A stretch of DNA of 47,513 nt from an uncultured Alphaproteobacteria bacterium (lineage in GTDB: Bacteria; Pseudomonadota; Alphaproteobacteria; Rhizobiales; Aestuariivirgaceae), in NCBI GenBank assembly GCA_945957365.1, contig CAMFKI010000026.1, positions 1 through 47,513 on the forward strand, given 5' to 3'. The position numbers and the translations under genes are program-made. The notes under the pieces are model-generated. The model was not told the origin of the DNA, made no database searches, and saw only the letters and a program-made list of their open reading frames with translations. Shown here piece after piece: positions 22,463-28,403 of this stretch (position 1 is its first letter; each line of letters opens with the position of its first letter).

Positions 22463-24898
22463 ATGAAGACCCAGGCTCGTGTCGTGGTGATCGGCGGCGG
22501 CGTCGTCGGCTGTTCGGTGCTCTATCATCTCACCAAGGCAGGCTGGAAGGACGTGGTCCTCGTCGAGCGCGACATCCTCACCTCGGGCTCGACCTGGCAT
22601 GCCGCCGGCGGCTTCCACACGCTGAACGGCGACCCCAACGTGGCCAAGCTCCAGGGCTACACCATCGCCCTCTACAACGAACTCGAGAAGATCTCCGGCC
22701 AGGCCTGCGGGTTGCACCGCTCGGGCGGCCTGATCCTCGCCGACACGCCGGAGCGCATGGAATGGCTGAAGATGGCCCATGCCCGCGCGCGCTACCTGGG
22801 CCTCGAGACCGAGATCATCTCCATGGCGGAAGCCAAGAAGATGCATCCGCTGCTGGAGGAGAAGTATTTCGTCGGCGCCATGATCGACGCCGCCGACGGC
22901 AACCTCGACCCCGAGGGCACGACCCATGCCTACGCGAAGTCGGCCCGCATCAATGGTGCGGAGATCTACCAGGACACCAAGGTCGAGGAACTGAAGCACC
23001 GCCCCGACGGCACGTGGGACGTGATCACCAACAAGGGCAACATCCACGCCGAGCATGTCGTCAACTGCGGCGGCCTCTGGGCGCGCGAGGTGGGCCGCAT
23101 GGTGGGGATCGAACTTCCGGTGCTGGCCATGGAGCACATGTATCTCGTCACCGACGAGATGCCGGAGGTGGTTGGCTACAACAAGGAGCGCGGCCACGAG
23201 CTGCCCCACATCATCGACTTCAAGTCCGAGATCTACATGCGCCAGGAGCGTTCCGGCATGGTGCTCGGCACCTATGAGCGCGCCTGCGTGCCGTGGAGCC
23301 CGAAGAACACGCCCTGGGCCTTCGGCCGCGAGCTTCTCCAGCCCGATCTCGACCGCATCGCGCCGAACCTCGAGCTTGGCTACAAGCATTTCCCGGCGCT
23401 GGCGAATGCCGGCATCAAGCGCGTCATCAACGGGCCCTTCACCTTCACGCCGGACGGCAACCCGATCGTCGGCCCGGTGCAGGGCGTGCAGAACTTCTGG
23501 CTCGCCTGCGGCGTCATGGCGGGCTTCAGCCAGGGCGGCGGCGTGGGGCTGGCGCTCTCGCAGTGGATGGTGAACGGCGACCCGGGCTTCGACGTCTGGG
23601 CCATGGACTGCGCCCGCTTCGGCGAATGGGCGACCCGCACCTACACCAACGAGAAGGTGCGCGAGAATTATTCCCGCCGCTTCTCGATCCGCTTCCCCAA
23701 CGAAGAGCTTCCGGCGGCGCGCCCGCAGCAGACCACGGCACTCTATGACGTGATGATCTCGCAGGGCGCTGTCATGGGCGACAGCTGGGGCCTCGAGACG
23801 CCGCTGTGGTTCGCGCCCAAGGGCGTGGAGCCCAAGGACATCGTGTCCTTCCGCCGCTCCAACGACTTCGCCCACGTGAAGGCGGAGGTGCTGGCCACGC
23901 GCAACGGCGTGGGCGTCACCGAGATCGCCAATTTCGCCAAGTATCGCTTCAGCGGTCCCGGTGCCGAGGCCTTCCTGTCGCGCATGATGACCAACAAGAT
24001 GCCGAAGACGGGCCGCATCATCCTCACCCCGATGCTGAACCCCGCCGGCAAGCTCATCGGCGACTTCACCATCGCCAAGGCATCGGACGACTGTTTCTAC
24101 ATGTGGGGTTCGAGCCAGGCGCAGAAGTATCACATGCGCTGGTTCGAGCAGCACCTGCCGGCCGATGGCTCGGTCGCCATCCACCGCTATGACATGGGCC
24201 TCGTCGGCCTGTCGATCGCCGGCCCCAAGTCGCGCGACGTGCTGCAGCAGCTGGTGGACGAGGATGTGTCGAACGCCGCCTTCAAGTTCATGGACCATCG
24301 CTCGATGGAGGTGGCCCATGTGCCCGCCCTCATCAACCGCGTCACCTACACGGGTGACCTGGGCTATGAAATCTGGGTGGCGCCCGAATACCAGCGCCGC
24401 CTCTACCAGGAGATCATGCGCGCCGGTGCCGCGCATGGCATCGTGAACTTCGGCATGCGCGCGCTCCTCTGCATGCGACTCGAGAAGAACTTCCCCACCT
24501 GGTTCCGCGAGCTCAGGCCCATCTATGGCGGCTTCGAGGCCGGCATGGACCGCTTCATCGACCTCGGCAAGAATGACTTCATCGGCCGTGAGGCCGCGAT
24601 GGAGGAGAAGCGCACGGGCGGCAAGCTGCGCCGCGTCTCCATGATCGTCGATGCAGCGGATGCCGACGTGCTGGGCGACGAGCCGATCTGGCACAAGGGC
24701 AAGGTCGTTGGCTGGGTCACCTCGGGCGGCTTCGCGCATTACGTCGACAAGTCGATGGCGCAGGGCTACGTGCCCGTCGAACTGGCGGGCGACACATCGG
24801 CGGGCGCCTTCGAGATCGAGATCATCGGCGACAACCGCAAGGCCACCATCATCACAGAGCCGCCCTTCGACCCCGAAGGCAAGCGGATGAGGGGCTGA
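22463..24898 (+). CDS. Dimethylglycine/sarcosine dehydrogenase-type flavoprotein with GcvT domain
   Basis: This 811-residue enzyme couples an N-terminal FAD-dependent amine oxidase (DAO fold, about residues 1-380) to a C-terminal folate-binding GcvT-like domain (about 430-800). GGGVVG at 11-16 is the dinucleotide-binding motif. STWHAAGG places H46 where DMGDH carries its covalent FAD. The GcvT half shows YTGDLGYEIWVAPEY and GKVVGWVTSGGFAHY. The family demethylates dimethylglycine or sarcosine and hands the methyl carbon to tetrahydrofolate. AAGGAC precedes the ATG. The YbaK-like gene follows after 5 bases. Which N-methyl substrate is used cannot be told from sequence, as alphaproteobacteria have many paralogues. 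Confidence 0.88.
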   Translation: MKTQARVVVIGGGVVGCSVLYHLTKAGWKDVVLVERDILTSGSTWHAAGGFHTLNGDPNVAKLQGYTIALYNELEKISGQACGLHRSGGLILADTPERMEWLKMAHARARYLGLETEIISMAEAKKMHPLLEEKYFVGAMIDAADGNLDPEGTTHAYAKSARINGAEIYQDTKVEELKHRPDGTWDVITNKGNIHAEHVVNCGGLWAREVGRMVGIELPVLAMEHMYLVTDEMPEVVGYNKERGHELPHIIDFKSEIYMRQERSGMVLGTYERACVPWSPKNTPWAFGRELLQPDLDRIAPNLELGYKHFPALANAGIKRVINGPFTFTPDGNPIVGPVQGVQNFWLACGVMAGFSQGGGVGLALSQWMVNGDPGFDVWAMDCARFGEWATRTYTNEKVRENYSRRFSIRFPNEELPAARPQQTTALYDVMISQGAVMGDSWGLETPLWFAPKGVEPKDIVSFRRSNDFAHVKAEVLATRNGVGVTEIANFAKYRFSGPGAEAFLSRMMTNKMPKTGRIILTPMLNPAGKLIGDFTIAKASDDCFYMWGSSQAQKYHMRWFEQHLPADGSVAIHRYDMGLVGLSIAGPKSRDVLQQLVDEDVSNAAFKFMDHRSMEVAHVPALINRVTYTGDLGYEIWVAPEYQRRLYQEIMRAGAAHGIVNFGMRALLCMRLEKNFPTWFRELRPIYGGFEAGMDRFIDLGKNDFIGREAAMEEKRTGGKLRRVSMIVDAADADVLGDEPIWHKGKVVGWVTSGGFAHYVDKSMAQGYVPVELAGDTSAGAFEIEIIGDNRKATIITEPPFDPEGKRMRG

Positions 24899-24903
24899 GG
24901 AGA

Positions 24904-25377
24904 ATGCGGGCCTCGACGCACCCACAGGCGCTGCGCGTCGGTGCGGCGCTGGGGCCCACCTTCACCGTCGTCGAGTTCGACGAGAGCACGCATACGGCTC
25001 AGGAGGCGGCCGACGCCATCGGCTGCCAGCTCCCCCAGATCGCCAAGTCGATCATCTTCCGCAGCGCCAGCGGCAGGCCGGTGCTGGTCATCGCATCGGG
25101 CACCAACCGGGTGGACGAGAAGAAGGTGAAGGCGCTGCTGGGCGAGAAGATCGAGCGGGCGAGCCCGGACTTCGTGAAGGAGATGACCGGATTCGAGGTC
25201 GGCGGCGTACCACCGCTGGGGCATGCAAGCCCCTGCGTAGTCTATCTCGATGAGGATCTCAGGGCCTATCCCACGCTGTGGGCGGCGGGCGGGACGCCCA
25301 ATGCGGTGTTCGAGATCGGCTTCGAGACGCTGGCGGAAATGTCGGGCGCGACGGTGGCGGATATTGCGAAGAGTTAA
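24904..25377 (+). CDS. YbaK/ProX-type aminoacyl-tRNA deacylase domain protein
   Basis: This 157-residue free-standing editing domain resembles YbaK, ProX and the ProRS INS domain, which hydrolyse mischarged tRNAs. Recognisable segments are TAQEAADAIGCQLPQIAKSI with the conserved Lys, LVIASGTNRVDEKKVKALLG, and GFEVGGVPPLGH, the loop binding the tRNA 3' end. It starts 5 bases after the flavoprotein stop with GAGGAGA just before the ATG, so it shares that transcript. The pairing with an amine dehydrogenase is unusual for a housekeeping editing factor. The charged amino acid it clears is not predictable. Confidence 0.88.
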   Translation: MRASTHPQALRVGAALGPTFTVVEFDESTHTAQEAADAIGCQLPQIAKSIIFRSASGRPVLVIASGTNRVDEKKVKALLGEKIERASPDFVKEMTGFEVGGVPPLGHASPCVVYLDEDLRAYPTLWAAGGTPNAVFEIGFETLAEMSGATVADIAKS

Positions 25378-25386
25378 ATTGAAATC

Positions 25387-25470
25387 CGTCACCCCGGCGA
25401 AAGCCGGGGCCCCGCTTTCTCACCGTGCATGCTGAACCAAAGCGGGGTCCCGGCTTTCGCCGGGATGACG
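25387..25470. repeat. Palindromic intergenic repeat, copy 2 (GAAA-loop type)
   Basis: The 31-base arms at 25387-25417 and 25440-25470 are inverted complements with two mismatches, each with an internal CCCGGC-GAAA-GCCGGG hairpin or its complement. The copy fills the gap between the convergent YbaK-like and 2-oxoglutarate oxygenase genes. Confidence 0.92.
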
Positions 25471-25477
25471 GCTCTCA

Positions 25478-26266
25478 TCAGGTGGCCCTTCCATAGAACC
25501 CCAACTGGTCTTCGCGCGAGAACATCACGCCCGGGCGGTCGAAATAGGAGAACACGGCGATCATCCGCTCGCGCCCGCCCTTCACCGTGCCGACCTTGTG
25601 GGCGGTGTTCTTGCCGCGGAACACGTTCAGCGTGCCGGCCTCCAGCACCAGCGATTTCACGTCCTTGTCCTCACCCCGCAGCAGGCGCGCCACGCCCTCG
25701 TAATTGGGGTCGGCGTCGGTGCGCAGGTCGCTGCGGTAGATGAACTCGCCGCCCGCCTCCGGCGCCTGCAGCAGCAGCGTGGTGGTGAACTCGCTGCGGT
25801 CGAAATGCCAGTTCAGCGCCTCGCCCTCGCGATAGGCCATGACGTTGACCCGCGCGAGGTCGTCACGCGCCGCAAACAGCGCCTCCTTGCCCATGGTGGC
25901 GGCGAGGAAGGTGACGAAGTGTGACCACTCATAGATCCACACGGGCACCGACTGGAGGATCTGGTCGGCGCAGACCGTGTGGTTCACCGTCTCGCACAGG
26001 GCGAGTGCCGGATGGTCGGCTGCCAGTCCCGGAATATCCTTCTTGAAATAGATGTTGTGGCGGCGCGTGTGGGTGAAGGACAGCGTGTCCATCACCGGGC
26101 GGATCTCGTCCACCGCCTGCTTGAGCGCATCCGGCTTCACGAAGCCGGGGAGATTGTACATGCCGTCCTTCGCCAGGTCGGACCGGCAGCGGGCCACCAG
26201 CGCATGCCATTGCGGCGTTCCCGGCAGGTCGAGCGGATAGCGGTCGAGGTCGAGGATATGGCGCAT
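25478..26266 (-). CDS. 2-oxoglutarate/Fe(II) oxygenase, BesD/HalD-related
   Basis: This 262-residue enzyme has the double-stranded beta-helix fold of Fe(II)/2-oxoglutarate oxygenases. The facial triad is H154, D156 (NWHFDRSEF) and H223 (NTAHKVG), and an Arg in GGRERMIAV (R232 or R234) should bind 2-oxoglutarate. I recall this architecture from the BesD/HalD amino-acid halogenase family, but halogenases have Gly or Ala in place of the Asp, so hydroxylation is the better prediction. The ATG at 26266 has AAGGAG 8 bases upstream, and a further upstream ATG lacks one. It is divergent from a LysR gene with a T-N11-A dyad between them. A free amino acid is the likely substrate. Confidence 0.8.
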   Translation of the reverse strand: MRHILDLDRYPLDLPGTPQWHALVARCRSDLAKDGMYNLPGFVKPDALKQAVDEIRPVMDTLSFTHTRRHNIYFKKDIPGLAADHPALALCETVNHTVCADQILQSVPVWIYEWSHFVTFLAATMGKEALFAARDDLARVNVMAYREGEALNWHFDRSEFTTTLLLQAPEAGGEFIYRSDLRTDADPNYEGVARLLRGEDKDVKSLVLEAGTLNVFRGKNTAHKVGTVKGGRERMIAVFSYFDRPGVMFSREDQLGFYGRAT

Positions 26267-26335
26267 GGCGGGTCTCCTTGCCCGCAGCATCGCAGACGGG
26301 CGGCTTGCCGCAACCGGCCAAAATGTTAGGCTGCC

Positions 26336-26348
26336 TTAGCTTTTCTAA
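26336..26348. promoter_or_regulatory. Candidate LysR operator (T-N11-A dyad)
   Basis: TTAGCTTTTCTAA has TTAG and CTAA half-sites around a 5-base centre and satisfies the T-N11-A rule for LysR-family boxes. It lies in the 97-base divergent gap between the oxygenase start (26266) and the LysR start (26364), the normal place for an operator shared by target and regulator. Confidence 0.5.
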
Positions 26349-26363
26349 ATCAGGAGCCTGCCC

Positions 26364-27266
26364 GTGCTCAAGCTTCCACCCCTCAACGCATTGAAATCGT
26401 TCGAGTCAGCTGCCCGCACCGGTAGCTATGTGGCGGCGGCTGCCGAATTGAATGTGAGCCCAGCGGCGGTGAGCCAGCAGGTGCGCAACCTCGAAACCTT
26501 CTTCCGCCGCAAGCTGTTCACGAGGCTCAACAACCGTGTGGTGTTGACCGATGCGGGCGAGGCGGTGCAGGCGGGGATCACCCCCGCGCTGGAGGACATC
26601 GCAACCCTCACCCGCCGCGTGCTGGCCGCCACGGGGCGTGGCAAGCTGGTGGTGAGTGTCATCCCTTCGCTTGCCGAATGCTGGTTCATGCCGGCCTTCG
26701 CTGCCTTCGCGGACGCCTCCGCCCTGCGCATCGAGCTCCGCGTCGAGGACGACCCGGTCGATTTCGCCGACAGCGAGATCGACCTCCGCATCTTCTATGC
26801 GAGTGCGTCCTATCCCGGCCTGCAACTGGTGCCGCTGTTCCGCGACGAGGTGCTGCCGCTGGTGAGCCCGCAACTCGGCAAGGGCCTGAGCATGGCCTCG
26901 CTCTCCGATGACATGCTCATCCACACCAGCTGGGGCGAAAACTTCGCCTCGCATCCCTCCTGGGACGAATGGTTCGGCCGCTACCTGCCGGACCGCCGCG
27001 TCGACGCGGCCAAGGGCCACAAGGTCGGCTCTTCGCAGCTGGCCCTGGACTTCGCGCGCCGCGGCCTCGGGGTCGTGCTGGGGCAGCGGGCGCTGGCGCA
27101 TGAGGTCATCGGCAAGGGCGGACTTGTGTTGCTGGATGAGGGCTCACTGCCGCTCGGGCACGACTATTGCGCCGCCTACCCGCGTGCCAAGGCCCGCAAA
27201 CAGGGGCTCCTGCCGCTTATCGACTGCCTGCGAAGCGCAGCTCCTCAGTACGCTAGCGTAACCTAA
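26364..27266 (+). CDS. LysR-family regulator, GcvA-like
   Basis: This 300-residue regulator starts MLKLPPLNALKSFESAARTG, the typical opening of GcvA-like LysR proteins, with the helix-turn-helix in AAAELNVSPAAVSQQVRNLE. A two-lobed effector domain follows. The start is GTG at 26364 with AGGAG 7 bases upstream. It is divergent from the 2-oxoglutarate oxygenase, so it most likely controls that gene and itself in response to the oxygenase substrate or product. Its last 14 bases overlap the 3' end of the convergent DUF429-like gene, and a perfect 12-base palindrome occurs near its end. Confidence 0.92.
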   Translation: MLKLPPLNALKSFESAARTGSYVAAAAELNVSPAAVSQQVRNLETFFRRKLFTRLNNRVVLTDAGEAVQAGITPALEDIATLTRRVLAATGRGKLVVSVIPSLAECWFMPAFAAFADASALRIELRVEDDPVDFADSEIDLRIFYASASYPGLQLVPLFRDEVLPLVSPQLGKGLSMASLSDDMLIHTSWGENFASHPSWDEWFGRYLPDRRVDAAKGHKVGSSQLALDFARRGLGVVLGQRALAHEVIGKGGLVLLDEGSLPLGHDYCAAYPRAKARKQGLLPLIDCLRSAAPQYASVT

Positions 27267-27846
27267 CATTCGGCCACCAGTAATGAACGGGCCCGAACCA
27301 CATTTCCTTCGGATCGAGCTCAGAACGATCTCGCTTGTCGGCGAGATCGATCGTCCAGCGACCTGAAAATCCCTCGCTGGCACAGATCGCCGCTATGACG
27401 GCATCCCTCTCGTCTTCCGAAGTCCATTGCCCCTTGATATCAAACTTGCTGCGGATGGCTTCGTCCGAACGAATTGAGAGCGCTACAGCAAGCGCTTTGG
27501 GATGACTTTCGGTCATCAATACGCTGGGAAATCGCTTTCTCAAAAGCATGGCAAAGAGAATTCCCTGGACGAGAACTGCCCCCCACATGCTGTTGACACT
27601 CTGAACATTTCTGGACGGAAGTTGATACTCTGCCCTTATCCATTTGTCTGCGTGTCGAACACCAGAACGACCCGAGCTCCACCACAGGGGACAATCAATG
27701 CCGACTCCCAATGGAGCTTCGCTGACCCAAGATAGAGCGTCCTCAACGCATGAAAAAGTTTTCGTTTCCAGAGATCTGTCTGGCCACAACTTGGCAACAC
27801 CGAACTTGTTCTCTCCTCCGGGGTCGACGCCTAACCAATAGCCCAT
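27253..27846 (-). CDS. DUF429-like RNase H-fold protein, low-GC, probably acquired
   Basis: This 197-residue protein of unknown function looks like a divergent DUF429 member, predicted to have an RNase H-like nuclease fold. Supporting features are the first strand WLGVDPGGENKFGVA with an Asp, GIDCPLWW, RHADKWIR, ESHPKALAV and the acidic C-terminal helix SEDERDAVIAAICA. Base composition differs sharply from its neighbours: bases 27481-27660 are about 49% GC, against about 67% for a sample of soxA. It sits 23 bases after the soxG stop on the same strand and overlaps the convergent LysR gene by 14 bases. No transposase or integrase is nearby. Confidence 0.7.
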   Translation of the reverse strand: MGYWLGVDPGGENKFGVAKLWPDRSLETKTFSCVEDALSWVSEAPLGVGIDCPLWWSSGRSGVRHADKWIRAEYQLPSRNVQSVNSMWGAVLVQGILFAMLLRKRFPSVLMTESHPKALAVALSIRSDEAIRSKFDIKGQWTSEDERDAVIAAICASEGFSGRWTIDLADKRDRSELDPKEMWFGPVHYWWPNVRLR

Positions 27847-27869
27847 TCGCCCACCGTCGATCTTGGAAT

Positions 27870-28403
27870 TCAGAACTGATATGCTGCCCCGGCGTCAGTG
27901 ATCGCGTCCCACACATCGCGCGCGAAGGTGCGCATCACGTAGGTGTCGAACGCATTCTCGCCCGTGCAATGAATGGTGACCGGCGTGTGATGGATGCCGG
28001 TGAGCGCCACGGCGCCGGGCGTGAAGACCGCCGGATGGAAATCGACGGGGGCCAGCATGGCCATCACTTCGCGCGCCGGCGCACCGGCAATGGCGATGCG
28101 CACGCGGCTGCTGGTGAGCGGAGTCACCGCGCCCACGCCGTCCAGACGGGCGGGCGTGGTTCCGGCCTCGGGCTCCACGATCCAGAACTGTGCCGGGCCG
28201 ATGCGGAAGATCACCCGCTCGCCATTCACCTGGGCGCGGCTGACGCTGCCCGGCAGCGGTCCGACAGCGGCAGACAGCTTGGTCTCGAAGTCGGGTGAAA
28301 GTCCCGCCACCTGCGTGAGGGTGAAGCCCGCACGTTCGGCGATGGTGAGCACGCTGCTCACATAGGGCCTGGCGCTGGCCAGAGCCGAGATGCGCTCAAG
28401 CAT
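27870..28403 (-). CDS. soxG: Sarcosine oxidase, gamma subunit
   Basis: This 177-residue small subunit of heterotetrameric sarcosine oxidase has a GcvT/YgfZ-like half-domain. Typical segments are FRIGPAQFWIVEPE, VTPLTSSRVRIAIAGAPARE and VDFHPAVFTPGAVALTGIHH. It is the last gene of the soxBDAG set and overlaps soxA by 8 bases. The subunit has no catalytic centre of its own and completes the complex that oxidises sarcosine to glycine, giving hydrogen peroxide and methylene-tetrahydrofolate. Confidence 0.92.
   Translation of the reverse strand: MLERISALASARPYVSSVLTIAERAGFTLTQVAGLSPDFETKLSAAVGPLPGSVSRAQVNGERVIFRIGPAQFWIVEPEAGTTPARLDGVGAVTPLTSSRVRIAIAGAPAREVMAMLAPVDFHPAVFTPGAVALTGIHHTPVTIHCTGENAFDTYVMRTFARDVWDAITDAGAAYQF

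Noticed and set aside
25478..26266. Calling the BesD/HalD-like protein a halogenase
   Set aside because: The Asp of the HxD triad is present (D156); known halogenases of this family lack it.
27249..27260. Perfect 12-base palindrome TACGCTAGCGTA at the end of the LysR gene, considered as terminator or operator
   Set aside because: It has no loop and no T tract and lies inside coding sequence. A 12-base palindrome is not rare enough alone to claim a function.
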